A stretch of DNA of 64,000 nucleotides, taken from the NCBI RefSeq assembly GCF_031143425.1, contig NC_090437.1, forward strand, positions 1,178,718,863 through 1,178,782,862. The letters run 5' to 3'. The stretch comes from Pleurodeles waltl (taxonomy: Eukaryota > Chordata > Amphibia > Caudata > Salamandridae). This document shows, in pieces, positions 1 to 12,500 of the stretch (its first letter is position 1; each line of letters opens with the position of its first letter). The notes under the pieces were generated by a model. The model did no database searches, was not told the DNA's origin, and saw nothing but the letters and a program-made list of their open reading frames with translations. The translations under genes were made by a program, and so were the position numbers.

Positions 1-515
1 GGGGAGGCGGAGGACATACATGGGGGGAGGGATGTGTATAGAGCGTATGTGGCTGTATCACAGGAAAGGCGGCGTGTGTCTATTTTGTCGATTGTATCGA
101 ATCGAAGCCGGGGGGGGAGAGAGAAGGGGGGAGGCGTGGGGGTGCGAATGGATTACTGTTAGGAGGAAGGAAGCACCTCCCTGCCATTGTAAGTTATTCA
201 AATGCAATAATACGTTTTCAAACGTAGTAGACATTAATCAGCCTTCATTGAGGGCAATCAAAATTAAAACAAATTATTAATGGGTGAACACAGTGTAACA
301 GTTCTAAAGAGATGCTCAATATCTGTTTTAGCAAACAAACAGGTGTCATGTTACGGAGAGAGAACGCATTACTAGATTTTTAAGAAAAGAAAGAGCAAAG
401 AAGGATATACTAACATGCGTAATAATAAGCAAGAATATTCAAATACTATCAAGAACAAACAGGGACAATGGCCCCCAATAGCAGTATTTATGAGAGTTCA
501 CAAAAACCGGTACTC
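1..515. other. Unassigned flank, purine-rich start
   Basis: The first ~180 bases are G- and GA-rich on the plus strand, followed by ordinary AT-rich DNA. Open frames here are short and resemble nothing I know. No gene, RNA or repeat family is recognised. The L1 fragment to the right stops somewhere near 515-540. Confidence 0.4.
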
Positions 516-621
516 ATCTCTCCTTTTCGTCTTCTCCGCGGCGAGGTCCCTTTTAGTGCGGTCGTGTCTGCCCATGGTCGGTAGTAGGGAGAGTTCTGGG
601 GGGCATAATGTTGTCTTGTCC

Positions 622-1742
622 TCAGGTGGGGTCCATTGTGGGTTTCAAAGGGGAGCGGGATTTGTCTCTGTCCGATAGCTGTGTGTACATCACCACCGCT
701 TGGAGTACTTGATCCCTGTCGTCGTAGCTTTTTGCAGGCCTCTCAAGATCTCTTCCCCTGATTTGGGGGTCTATGATAGAGCGCACTTCAGGTTCAGATG
801 CGGGTGCCGGATGGCCGGTTTCTGGGTGTGGGCCCGTGTGGACTGGAAGGTCTGGGCAGTCGTTTCCATGGATTGGGTTTGGTCTTGCAGTCTTTCCAAG
901 AATGCTCTCAGGTCCTCCGGGTCGTAGAAGTTCAGTGATTCCCCATTTTTGGTGATCCACATCCTGGCCGGCTCGAATAGACCAAACTTCACATCTAAGT
1001 GACGGAGCTGGGTGCGGAAAGACAGAAAAGCTTTCCTCCGATCTGCAGTCTCCTTGGAAAAGTCCGCTGATATCCGGATCTCCAGATTACCCGATCAGAG
1101 CGGCCCTTGTGTTCGAGCCATCTGTAGTAGTGGCGGGCCTGCAGATGTCGCAGCATGCAGACTATAATTGGGCGGGGGCAGTCATTTCCATCCTGTCTCT
1201 TGGGGCCCAGCCTGTGCGCTCTCTGAAACTCCAGAGGGGGGTCAAATGTTATGTCTGTTAGCTTGGGCAGTATGTCCTGTAAGTAGGAGAATATGTCTGC
1301 GCCTTCAACACCCTCCCGGAACCCAAGGAGTCGAACATTGTTCCTGCGGCTCCTGTCCTCCAAGTCATCAGCTTACTGCGAAGATGCGAGAGTTCTAGGT
1401 CTTTGTCGGTCAGGAGGCTACTTGAGTTTCCACCGTTGCCACACGTTGGTCAAGTCCGGATATCTGCGATTGGATACCGGCTATATCCAGAAGCATGGAT
1501 CTCGTCTCCGCCGTCAGCACCACCATGGTGTTGTCCATACCTTCCAGTTTGCGGCTCACCGCCGATATCTCCTGTAGTATGCGGTCCTTTGTCACACCTT
1601 GCGTATCATCTGCCATGTTGGCGCAGCGGAGGGGTGGGGAGTCCTCTGCTGAGGGATGTTTCTGCTGGCGGAGGGCTTCAGAGAATAGTAGTTGTTGGGC
1701 TGATTTACCCGTTGCTTTGCCGGTCGCCTTGCCCCTGGGCAT
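622..1742 (-). pseudogene. L1 ORF1 protein remnant (RNA-binding, coiled-coil)
   Basis: ORF1p coats L1 RNA as a trimer and is an RNA chaperone. The start is at 1742; the first 110 residues (to 1410) are a basic head, then a heptad-rich stretch with repeated Leu/Ile that looks like the trimer coiled coil. The next segment (1363-995) opens with EDRSRRNNVRLLGF, the classic L1 RNA-recognition domain signature, and continues with QRAHRLGPKR. The C-terminal domain follows in a different frame (992-771: KFGLFEPARMWI, then FYDPEDLRAFLERL), and the tail shifts again (to 622). At least three frame breaks make it non-functional. Confidence 0.8.
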
Positions 1743-3205
1743 TGCGGGTTCCCCCGTTCAGACTGGGGTCCAAAAAGTGTCTGGCTGTGACGCAACTGAT
1801 GTTTGCGGCTATATTTCAAGGATCGGGGTACTGGGCGTCCGGGCAGGGCGCAGATCCGAGCATACAGACCCAGGCACTCCCTCGCCTGTCCTGGGAAGAT
1901 AGGGGGGTCAGTGCGGGGGGGAGATCCAGGTGGGCGTTAGTTGTTGGTGTGTGGAGTCATCCCTGCTCCCCCTGCGCCATCCAGGTGTCAGCTTTGTGAC
2001 CACCGAGAAAGGAAGACTTCACCGCCCTCGCTGGCCACAGAAAGAGAAGTGAGGCTCACCTCCTATGGCCGTGCTCCCGGGTGCTTGGGGCTGTGGCTGA
2101 CACTCTCATCGCTGGCCTCAGTGATAGTGGGGGTAGAGGCGAAAGATCAAATGTCCCAGTAGGAGGACGACCGTGATGTGGCGCGCCGCTATTATAGGGC
2201 CCATGCGGTGTATCCTTCCCCTCCCCATTCACCCATCCGGGAGGGTGTGTGCCACCTGCCCCCTGTCAGTCTAGGGGTCCCACAAGTATTTGAGATGTGC
2301 AGGGTTCAGTTCTTTTCCCCTACTTTCTTCCTTTTCTTTTTTCTGTGTATTTTTTTTAATTGTTTTTATTGTTTTTATTGTTTTTATTGTTTATATTGTT
2401 TTTATTGTTTTTATTGTTTTTTTTTTTTTTTTTTTTATATTTTGGGGCCAATTGTGTTGTTGTCCTTATTTTCCTTTTCCTTTTTCTCTCTCCTCCCCTC
2501 TTCTTCTCTTCCTCCTCTCTCTCCCCTCCTCTCCCTCTCCTCGCCCTCCACCCCTCTCCACCCCACGCTCTGAGGGGCCCTCAGTTCTGCGCAACTAGAG
2601 TGGGGGGGGAAGGGAAGGCAAGCGGGGAGCCACCAGCGATGCCCCCACTCCTCCAGAGGCAGCAGCAGTCCCGGGGTTATCGGAGAGGGGACTTCACGGG
2701 CCTCAGCAACCGTGGCTATGGAAGGGAGGGTCCCGCGATGTTACCTCCGTTCTTGTTGTTCTTGTTCTTCCCTGCGGTCCGCCCAGGTCTCTGGCGTGCC
2801 CGCGGGAGGCCCCTGAGTTCCAGTAGAAGAAAGAGGGAAAGAAGGAGCGAGGCAAGTGGGGGAAGCCTCCAGGCTCTCGCCTCCCTCGAAAACCAGAGGA
2901 GGGAGGTGTGGCCCCCGTTCCTGGTCCAGCTGCAACTTGAGGCCGCGGCTCAGCCTCTTGCCGCGGGCCTCAGCGCCATCTTCCGTGCTCCCGATTTGTT
3001 TGAAGGGGGGGGAGCACGCTCTCTCCCCGGGCAGCGCCACCCTCACATCACCGGTCCTCGGGGCTCACTTGCCACTGGTCTGCTGTTGGTCGAGGGGGCC
3101 CTCGGCACACCCCCGGCACCGCCGCCCCGGTTTACGGCCCACCGCCTAGCAGAGCTCTGCTCCTAGGCGGCCATCTCCGTTCGTGGCCAGACCACGCCCC
3201 CCAAG
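1743..3205 (-). promoter_or_regulatory. L1 copy 1 5' UTR / internal promoter, YY1-type site at the tip
   Basis: This GC- and CpG-rich 1.46 kb lies directly upstream of the ORF1 start on the minus strand. On that strand a GAGATGGCCGCC block at about 3176-3165 sits close to the element's start; AAGATGGC-type YY1 motifs are known at the beginning of mammalian L1 RNA, and the other two L1 copies here carry AAGATGGC in the equivalent place. The 268-residue open frame on the opposite strand (2360-3166) is composition-driven and is not a gene. Confidence 0.5.
2354..2445. repeat. Low-complexity T-rich repeat, 9-base TTTTTATTG motif
   Basis: Roughly seven imperfect copies of a TTTTTATTG motif are followed by a run of about 20 T. 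On the minus strand it reads as A-rich CAATAAAAA repeats, as might come from an old poly-A tail. It interrupts the GC-rich L1 leader, so an ancient retroposed tail inside the leader is possible. Confidence 0.7.
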
Positions 3206-4199
3206 ATGGCCTTCTTATAGTAGCAACAATGCAAACAGCTTTGGCTAAGCAAGCTCTTTTCAGTTATCATGCCTTGGGAGCCAGGTTACAAAAGTGCCTC
3301 CTTATCTCAGATGGGCACTTTGCTGAGCAGTGTTAATCTGGGCAAGAAATCATGGCAGAGGCAGGTTAGAGTTACACTAGTGAGAGTAAATATAATTTAA
3401 ATTTTCAGAAAGCATTCACATAATTTTTCAAGCATTGCTTAAAGCACATTGAAACCTATAATCTTAACAAGCCCAAAATGACCTCAAGAAGCACAATAAA
3501 AGAGAGACACGTTATATTTCAAGCAGCGTCTGGACAAAGAGTTGCGCTTTTCAGAGGGGAAAAGGTATATAATTTCCACAAAGTATTTACTCTGAGAAGC
3601 TAAGTGAACCTGCTCTTGAGAGTAGTTGCATAAGTACAATTCATATTATTTTGGTGAAACAGAACTTCCTTCTGTGTTTTATTCCCTGGGCTTGTTATGC
3701 TGATGGCATGCAGCACCTTAAGCTTGGTGCAAAAATAGAGCACAGACCTAAGATTCACAGAAAGGAGCAAGTTGTAGAAACATGGCGTAATTAGTTTATG
3801 CACTTTAAAAGCCTAACATATTGGTTTTGCCAATGCATGGTTCTGATTTGTTCTCAAAATAGTGCATTATTGAAATAGAAAAAGAAAAAGCAAAATTTTA
3901 TTTTACTGATTCAATTTTGAAGTGTTTGGTAGCATGAACCAGGCCCAGCGGTGTCAAAGCCCTGGTACTTACTCCAATCCTGAATAATGGGTTTCTGTAT
4001 AGGAATCAACTTTACATTCAAAGCTGGGGATTTATAGTGGAGATAGACATTTTATCTAAAGGGAGAAAAACACATTTGACAGAGTGAAGACGAACAGATG
4101 ATGGATCTGCTAAATGCATAGTGGAACAAGAGTTCAGTTGCTCTTCTCTTTTACTCAGTATGTCAGGACTTGCAGTTTCAACTAAGCCTGGCAGAAATG
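3206..4199. other. No recognised feature
   Basis: Moderately AT-rich DNA with only short open frames and no clear repeat ends. The GGTTTTGCC-type and AAAAAGAAAAAG runs near 3880 are simple sequence. Nothing coding is supported. Confidence 0.4.
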
Positions 4200-5170
4200 T
4201 TAGTTACACCAGAGTAATTGGAGTAATTTCAGTAATTACGCATTACTCTTGTGATGCAAAATTATGCGAATACTCCAGCTTGAGTAATTGAGAGTATTTT
4301 GGGGCAAAAATCCTACCACAGGAGCACAGGAACAACGAACTAAAGGGCTCATTTTCAATCCCTTTGTGCCACCGGAGTGTCACTTTTTGCGATGCTCCTT
4401 TGGCGCTGTGCCCTGCTCCATATTTACAAGGCGGCATTAAGCCACTTTTCATGGCTTAACGCGGCCTTAAAATATAGGCCGTCCTGATGCAGTTTTCTGC
4501 TGCAAAGGGACGTGCAATGAGTGTTGCTGTGGGCGTACCCATGCAAAATAAATAGCTTTTTAACACAAAACCCAGATTTACAAGGAAACGTAAACCTGAG
4601 ACAGCACCAAAAACTTGTTAGAGTGGTGGAACAAGTAGAAATATTGGTACTTCTCCTCATTTTTTTGCAGCACACATACAAGGAGCAAATTGCTATTAAT
4701 TATTGTGTTTTTTGCAGGAAGGTGTCCCTTCCTGCACATAAACAATCACCCCCACAATGCAAGCATCCTTGCAAAATGGCACAAAGGTGGCTGCTTTGGT
4801 GCTAGGCAGCTGATTTAGCACTGGTGCAGGGGAAAACACAGATTCTGGTAAATATGGCGCATCCCTGCATTTTGGAAATGACGTAGCTCAGCATAGCAAA
4901 ATTGATTGCAGCACTGTGCTGCACCATTTACTCATAAATAAGGCCCTAACAGTGGATGGCTGCTGGCTACTGCTGTTCGTGTCCTCTAGCAATTAGTACT
5001 ATTTTCGTCAAAATGTGAAATGCATCCTCAAGCCCATTTTGTATGTGAGGGTGCATTTTGCACTAAGAAAATAGCACTAAATGCTGGATTATTCTTCTCA
5101 CACAGTTACGCATAATTGTGAGTAATTTTGCATTAATTACAAGTAATTACGCTAGAGAGAATTACATCAG
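4200..5170. mobile_element. MITE-like element with inverted ends, containing a second MITE
   Basis: The left end (4208-4255) and the right end (5100-5160) are inverted relatives: both carry several AGTAATTACGC-like words in opposite orientation. The body has no coding frame. A second repeat (about 4340-4946), of the family also found at 7641, 18399 and 37190, is inside it in minus orientation and ends in ATAAATAAGGCCC. The non-coding body and inverted ends fit a miniature DNA transposon; I could not assign its superfamily. Confidence 0.5.
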
Positions 5171-7119
5171 TTATGCCCACCCATAGTTTCAACTCTCAAG
5201 AGCAGTCGTTTGACATAAGGCCAAGTTCAAGAAATATCCAAGTTCACTACAGCTATGCATCTGTGTGCATTCACTGAATGCCATAGATTCCCCTCAAAAG
5301 TAGACTGTAACCGCTTTTTTTCATGCAGGTCAGTTTGGGTCAGACACCAGCTTATTGTGGTCAAAGACTAGTGATGAGGTACCAAAGGCTTTTTAATGCT
5401 ACGCCTAATCTCCTGAGCATTTTACTCCCCAAGGAATTTGTTAAGCACAAATAAGGCCCTTTAAACTTACAGAGAAGGAGTTGAATACATTGTTATAATA
5501 AAGATCATTTGGTACAACAGTAACAATCTTCAAAAAGTGCACACTGTCCTTTACATTTAATATGAACTTGTAGTGGGTAAATAAATGGCTGATAAAAGCC
5601 AATCCTAAGCTTTTCCGAAAGGAGAGGAGGACAATTCCATGGAGGTCCCATTTTCCTCAAAGATTGGCCGGACTGGTCTTTTAGCTCATTGGGCATTTCC
5701 CCAGGTGGTTGGAGCCACTGGAGGCTGGATTCGAAAGCCCAGTGTCACTCCTAGACCCTTCTCACTTTCTCCAGCCCCCCAAGATTAATTGCTGCAGAGA
5801 TACGGGGTCTTCGAGGTGGAGAGAGGGATGGAGAGAGAGAGAGAGAGAGAGACACCAGAGGGAAGAGAAGGAGAGAGAGAGGTCTCAGTACAGTTGCCAG
5901 TGTTCTAGTCATTCAACTTGCTATGAGTTTCATCTAGTACAGTGGCACCAGGAGTCGTTATCGGGTCTAAGTAGAATTAAGGTACATCGGAGATGGATGT
6001 AGAGAATGCGGAAAGGTTGCAGGGGGCCCCTTCATAAGTTCCATGAAAAATTACGATGTGCAGGTAAGCAGTAAATACAATATGGCGTTTGTGGTAGTTC
6101 TCATTCATTCTTACACATGGCACAGAGGCAGGGGTGTAGATGGGGAAAGATCACCAACGCCACTTGCTTCACAGGGTGCTGTTTTATGTTTTCAATCCTT
6201 CCTCGAGTGCATCCCATAAGTTTCATATTTGTACTATGTCAACTATTTTCCGGATTCTTGCACAGGAATAGTATACACTATTATACCATATGTCTAACAA
6301 TCAGAGTTACTTTATCTGCTTCTGTAATTACATGTAATGTTTGCTAGGGATTGCCTTTTGATTAGATTGATGCGGTTGTATAAAAAAGGAAAGTACATAA
6401 TGGAAGAGGCCAAGAACCAGAGTCTTGTGTAAAATACCTGCAGTGCAGTAAATACCTTTCATTCTGAAGTGCACTGTACCCCTGACTCCCCTGACACCAA
6501 ATCAAACACAGTGGCAGGGCACATTTGATCATATTTCTGTATAGCCCTCTGACAGACTTTCACCTTATCCTCGATTTTAACAAAACACATAAAAAAGAAA
6601 GTAGCCTAAGGAACTTTTGCTCTTAAAAGGTACCTGGAATCGTGTTCCTGGAAGTGATAACGAGAACAGCACAACAGGGAACATTTATGAAATAATGTGC
6701 CAAGAACAGCCAAATATTGCATGTACAGAAAAAGTGATTTACAAGAAGGAAGTCTAACAGTTATTTTGTTTTGAGGAATTTACTGAATGACCTTAAAACA
6801 TTCAGATTTCCTTGACAGAATTTATCATCATGTTTTTAAATATCCATGCGCACTGAACTGTTGACCTGGTATTAACATCCAATTTTTAAACAGCGGCTAC
6901 CTAGTCTGCTGTTGCTGCTCGTTGTATTGACCATGAGGCACATCAGGTGCGAGCATTTTCCCACATCTTTACAAGACTTTTTGATCTTATTGACATTTGA
7001 AATAGGGAGTACAAGAAAGCCAATGCTTTTCTTTTGAATGCTGGGACTGTTTGTGATTAGTTACCCTAAATTTTGCACTTGGTTTCGTCTGGCTCTGTGA
7101 ATCTGCGGGCATAGCAGTG
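5171..7119. other. No gene recognised; one GA microsatellite
   Basis: This 1.9 kb has no supported coding frame. A (GA)n microsatellite lies at about 5827-5881, interrupted by CACCAGAGGGAAGAGAAG. The remainder looks like ordinary intergenic DNA without recognisable repeat ends. Confidence 0.4.
5827..5881. repeat. (GA)n microsatellite, interrupted
   Basis: Two blocks of GA dinucleotides separated by an imperfect spacer. The 97-residue open frame that crosses it (with alternating Arg-Glu) is a by-product of the repeat. Confidence 0.85.
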
Positions 7120-7633
7120 ACATTCCCCCCAAGCGTATTACAATGTTCCCTCCGGGCTAACAGGGGGAACATTGCAATGCGCGTTCCCACCTAGCTGCCT
7201 GCAGGAACAGTGTTAGGATATTGGCCTATATCCTAACACTCCAGCACCCTTGGAATGCACACTGTCTGCAAAGCATTCTGAGGGTGCTGGGCGGGGGGGC
7301 CCTGCACTGCCCACAACTATGTTGTGGGCAGTGCATGGACCCCAGTGTGGCCCCCAGCACTTCCTTTCCACAAGCATTTTGACAGCTGGCTCCCTGCCAT
7401 TAAAAGGCTGGTGGAAAGAGAAGCTGTATTCAGCACCGCCATGGCTTGTTGCAAGCCCAATGGTCATCATGACATCGTGAACCATGTACCCAGCTGGGAC
7501 AGCAGTCTTTGGTGGTCCAACCACCAAAGTCGTAAGTCTTAATTTGGCAGTCAGACCGCCAAAGCTGCAGCGGTCTGACCACCACCACCACACGTTTGGT
7601 GGTCTCATGACCGCCAAACTTGTAATGAGGCCC
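7120..7633. mobile_element. Harbinger-type MITE, left end unclear
   Basis: The right end CGCCAAACTTGTAATGAGGC matches the terminal block of the cleaner copy at 38948-39552. The interiors also agree: both have GGGCAGTGCA followed by a C-rich block, then an AAAAGGCTGGTGG-like stretch. The left terminus is not obvious; a foldback around 7133-7180 (ATTACAATGTTCCC against GGGGAACATTGCAAT) may belong to it. It is non-coding and is probably a non-autonomous relative of the autonomous-type locus at 43.8-52.0 kb. Confidence 0.55.
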
Positions 7634-7640
7634 AAAGGCT

Positions 7641-8150
7641 CATATTTATGGGCAATATGCGTAGGGCAGAGCCACAATTCTTCTTGATGAGCTGCCCTAT
7701 GCCAATGTGAAAGGGCTAGAATGCACTGTATTTATGAAATACAGTGCATTCCTGTCCTTTCTCCCTGCAATGGTGCACAATTTGATGCGTAGCACAAATG
7801 CAGGCACCCATGCACCATGGTGCAAATGTGTTTACATTGCATACAGGATTGTTTTTCTGCAGGAAGGGGCAGGAGACTGGGAATAGGTAAAAATGTGGAG
7901 AAATACAAATATTTCTCCTCATTGCGCCTGCCTTGGTGAGGTGTAAGGTTTTGCCGCTGCCCCAGCTTTACATCATTAAGTAAATCTGGGGAATGGTCAA
8001 AATCCATGGATGTTGCATGGGAAAACCCACCACAACACCCATGGAATGCCCCTGGAGCAGAGTAAGGCAGTGTAGTGACTTGTGCTGCCTTGCCTAAAAA
8101 AAAGTGATGTTCTGGCAGTGCAAGCCTTTGGTAAATATGCCATTCTTGTT
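7641..8150 (+). mobile_element. MITE-like repeat, family M1 copy
   Basis: It begins GGCTCATATTTATGGG and ends near TGGTAAATATGCC, an inverted pair. The same body order occurs at 18399-19110 and 37190-37712: a reduced-complexity CTGCCCTATG start, a TGCACTGTATTT block, a TCTCCTCATTG block, an AAATCTGGGG block, then a WTGGGTGTTG-like block. It has no coding capacity. M1 is my own label for this family. Confidence 0.55.
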
Positions 8151-8545
8151 TTTGCTACTATGCCATCTTTTCAGGGCCAGGATTGAAAGGTGGCAGGTGT
8201 TCTTAGGACTAGATTCCACATAATGCAGAATAGGTTGGGGTATTTACCACACCTGCTAGATAAAGATGCCTTGGGTCTGCTTATTTATTTGTGTAGTAAA
8301 TACATCCTATTTGAGGTCCCTACATCTGAAACAGGCCTCAATCATACTTATCACAAAGTAATCAAGATGTTTTGCCTCCTTACTGCACCTTGGTCACCTG
8401 ATAAATTTGTCAGGTATTATCAGGCTAAATTTGCCAGAAGAAAACATCAGTAAGTAAATACAACATGGCCAGGACTGGGAAGCCAAAGCAGCCTTGGTGA
8501 AATTTGTCAGACCAGCCCCCTTTTTTTAACACATTTTATTGTTTT
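8151..8545. other. No recognised feature
   Basis: Short stretch between an M1 repeat and the LTR-type element. It has no supported frame and no clear repeat ends. Confidence 0.4.
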
Positions 8546-9516
8546 GTTTGCTTATGGAATCTTTGGTTGGCAGACCTGTCCAAGCAAGGACCCTCACTCT
8601 AGACAGGGTAAAAGAGATTCACCCTCAGCTAACCCCCTTGGTAGCTTGGCACGAGCAGCAGGCTTAACTTCAGAGTGCTAGGTGTAATGTATTTGTACCA
8701 ACACACACAGTAACTTAATGAAAACACTACAAAATGACACAACACAGGTTTAGAAAAATATAAAATGTGTATTTGTTTTTAAAAAATATATATTTTTATT
8801 GTTTTCAAACAGCTCAGGGTCAAAAACCGGTAACAATTGCGCCAGTACATAGAATAAATAGCAGGATACAGTTTCTTAGCTGCAGTAGGAGAAATAACAT
8901 CATATATCTACTGGTTATTGGCATCGTAATCAAATGCTGTAGTTTCATGTATACTTATAAGAGTGACAGAACTGTGCTATGATTATACGTCCGTTAAGTC
9001 GGCTCTGCCATATTCCATTGTCCCAAGTCATCTATCCCCATTTACGATACAGTCAGACAGCGTCACTTACTATAAGGCCCTTGTGAAGGGAGTGTGGGGT
9101 AAAGAAAACCCAACTGGGTGATAGGAAAAAGAAAAAAAGAAAAAACTATGACACGTGCTTGGTGTGTATGGAGTAGGATAGAAAGCACCCCAGCCAGTCC
9201 CTCTCATATGGTTTTGATCCCCGAGGGCAGTCAGCAGAGCCGGGGGGATAGGAGAGGTGGGCAGTTCAGGATCTGCACCCTTTATACAATGATAAAAGTG
9301 TATCTACCGTGTGCTATAGGGTGACTGGCTACCACAATCCCATAGCGATCCCAAAAGACAGATGGGAAGACAACTAGGGAAGTGTATGATATTCAAACAG
9401 AGGAGGGCAGAGACAGAGAGAACATACGTACTCTATTAGTCATGTGAATCTATTGTGTGGTTTGTGTAATGGGTGTGCTCATTGCCGGTTGGGGTGTTCC
9501 GGTTGGGCTGACTTTA

Positions 9517-12500
9517 TCATTCTCCTGTGGGGTCAGTTTGTCTTCCAGTTTCACTAAATAGGTGTCCCATAGTGTCCCGTAGGTGTCCCATAGTGTTACA
9601 CCTCCACCCCCACCTCGGGTACTTCTGTCCTGTAGACCAGCAGGACACTGCCCGTAGCCAGTCTTTTACATTGGGAGGCCGGGGTGCCCTCCACGACATG
9701 GCGATAAGCTGTTTAAGCATCACAAAAGCAAGGTCTACAAATTTTAGATCATGTTTTGTCTGTTTGTTCCTCTTAGTTATCCCCAGTAGACAAACGAGTG
9801 GGTCCAATGGGAGGTGCACATCTGTAATATCTGATACGTGTTGCGTGATGTGGGTCCATGTGCTGCGTATCTTCAGACATTCCCATGTCATGTGTAGGAA
9901 AGTGCCATCATCATGGCAACACCTTGGGCATAACGGAGAAGTTCCCGAAAACATGCCATGAAGGCGATGAGGTGCCAAATAAGTTTGATGGACATAGTTA
10001 AAATGTGTATATTTCAGTCTAGCATTACGTGAAACATACCTCACACGTTCCAGCGTCATTCTCCATTGTTGTTCGGTTAAGTCACTTCCCAAACAATTAT
10101 CCCACTGAACTTTGTTACGGGGACGTGGTATGCTCTGAGTACCTCTTAATAGTGTGTATAGATTAGAGACTGCCTTTCTCTCCTGTCCTCATGTTAACAT
10201 GTAATGGAGTGCATGGTGTGTTAGGGTTTCCAGGGAGCCCACCCACCAGACTTTCCCTATAAGTGCTTGCAGAGCTGCGTGGGTGAGGAACTGCCCCTGG
10301 TCCGGTTTAAATGTTTCGCTTAAGTCTGTAAATGAACGCAGTGGCCCCTCCTCATAGAGGTCACCTATGTACAGTAGCCCACCTTCTTTCCATGTGTGAA
10401 AGTCATACATCTGAGTGAAGTCTCTTAACCGAGGTATATCCCATATTGGGAGTTTAGGGGAGTAGAGGAGCGGCTGTCGTCTGGGATGAATATGTCAAAT
10501 CCAGGCTGTCTTTGCTGTACGCAGCAGTAGCCCTAAATCTTCACTGCATCTATCTGGCGCAAGAAGCCATCTGAGCGCCCCTCCTTTCCCTACAGTCAAC
10601 CTGAACATCATCCATTCTAGTTGTGCTGCTGCATAATACTGTTCTATGTCTGGGACTGCCATGCCACCCTCAACCAAAGGGCACTGGAGTATATCTAGAG
10701 ACACCTTCTTGCGTCCGGAACCCCATATAAGTGCTATCAGTAGACTGCTCGCAGCTTTAAAGAAGGCCCTTCCAGGCAGGATTGGTAATGCCATAAACAA
10801 GTAAAGCAATCTGGGGAGTATCAACATTTTGGCAATGGCCGCTCTACCCATAGGGGAGAAGGGTAGTCGCATCTAGAAGGGTAAAGACCGTCAGATGGAA
10901 GTTAATGCCCTGCTGTAATTACCTTCCACTAGGCCCATCTCTGAGTGATACACATTGATCCCTAGATAGCAAAAGGTCCCTGTAGCCCATACAAGTCGCC
11001 CACTACCTGTCGGCTGGTTCGGTATATCGCTAGCCCCACACAGGGGGAACACACATGATTTGCCCCAGTTCACCTTTGGGCCTGTCACCGCACTGAATTG
11101 GTCTAACAGAGCAAATAACTCAGAGAGGGCACCATTGGTCTCCCGTAGATAAATTAAGATACCTAGTCAAGGTCTTTCATCCGCAAGCGCGCCACCAATG
11201 GCTCCATAGCCAGAGCAAAAAGCACCGGGGAAAGCGAACAGCCCTGTTGTGTCCCCCTTGTCCCCCTTTGGATGGGAAAGGAGCAAGACACCTGGTGGCC
11301 CTTGCACACTCTCACCTGGGGGCAGTATAGAGTAGCTGTATCCACCGTAGAAACTGTGGACCTAGCCCAAAGCGTTCCAGCGTCCACAGCAAACAGGCCC
11401 ATCCTATCATATCAAATGCTTTTTCAAAATCCAGGGACTCAGCCACCGGGTGACCTTCACCCCTGGAAGCCACATCAATGATGTGGCATAGGCGTCTGGT
11501 AGTATAATAGGTGGCGCTGCATGGTACAAATCCATTCTGGTCAGGGTGTATCAAGGTGGAACTCAATGGGAGCAATCTATTTGCCAGGGTTTTACATAGG
11601 ATCTTATAGTCAGTGTTAAGCATGGATAGGGGTTGATATGAGCTCACATCCAGCAGGTCTGTACCGGGTTTGGGAAGTACCACAATAAGTGCCTCACACA
11701 GTGAGGGTAGGAGTTCCTTCCGTTGATATGACACCCTGTACATTTCGAGCATCCGAGGCCGGAAAGTGGCTTAATAGGTAGCATAAAATTCAACTGAGAA
11801 CCCATCCAAACCGGGGGTCTTTGTTGAATCGCCAGTCTTACTTCGTCCAGTTGCAGCAGTTGTTCTAAGTCTTGTCTTTGTTGCTGCGTCAGGATGGGTA
11901 AGGTAAAGTCTTACAGTATTGAGTGATTGTGGAGAGCAGCGGGCCGTTGGTGCTGCATATAGTGTTTTGTAGTAGTGTGTAAAGGTTTAATTAATTGCCT
12001 CTTGGGTATTGACCACCTCCCGCCTATCGTTCCAAATCGCTCCCACTACCGTTCGGGGCACCTCTGAACACAGCAACCAGGACAACGTGCGTTCCGGTGT
12101 GTCCCCATCTCTATGTTGCTGAATTAAATACATCTTATAGTCTACTGTTCCAAGTCTATACAGCTCTTCTCTGTATTGACAGAGTTAAGCCATTAACAAC
12201 AGGCATGCTAAGGGGTCAGAGATAGCCTCCTTTTCCAGCCAAAGTATTTCCTGTTCAAGATTCAATATACTTCGATTAAGGGTAGATTTCACTCCCCAGG
12301 AGGTGGCCATATGTGGCCTCATACAACCACCTTCATTGCATCCCACTTCACTCTGGGGTCACCTACTGATCCCGAGTTTTGTTGAAAGTACTGTGTGATA
12401 GTGGTGCCTATCTTAGTTCTGTATGCTGCATCCTGCAGGGCCTCCACCAATAGCATCCCCAATGGAATTGTCGGTTTGGGTGTACCCCACTCAAAAGTAA

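Larger units (their letters stand above)
516..3205 (-). mobile_element. L1-type LINE copy 1: 5' region plus ORF1, ORF2 absent
   Basis: Read on the minus strand, the element starts near 3205 with a GC-rich leader, runs through an ORF1 remnant (1742 to 622) and breaks off near 515. No endonuclease or reverse transcriptase sequence follows. LINE copies are usually cut at the 5' end by incomplete reverse transcription. This one keeps the promoter end and loses the 3' half, which suggests a later deletion or a rearrangement. Left boundary approximate. Confidence 0.7.

Noticed and set aside
2360..3166. 268-residue open frame on + with Leu/Phe-rich start
   Set aside because: It crosses a T-rich low-complexity run and the GC-rich antisense side of an L1 leader; no domain, and composition explains the openness.
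5709..6002. 97-residue frame with Arg-Glu run
   Set aside because: Created by the (GA)n microsatellite.
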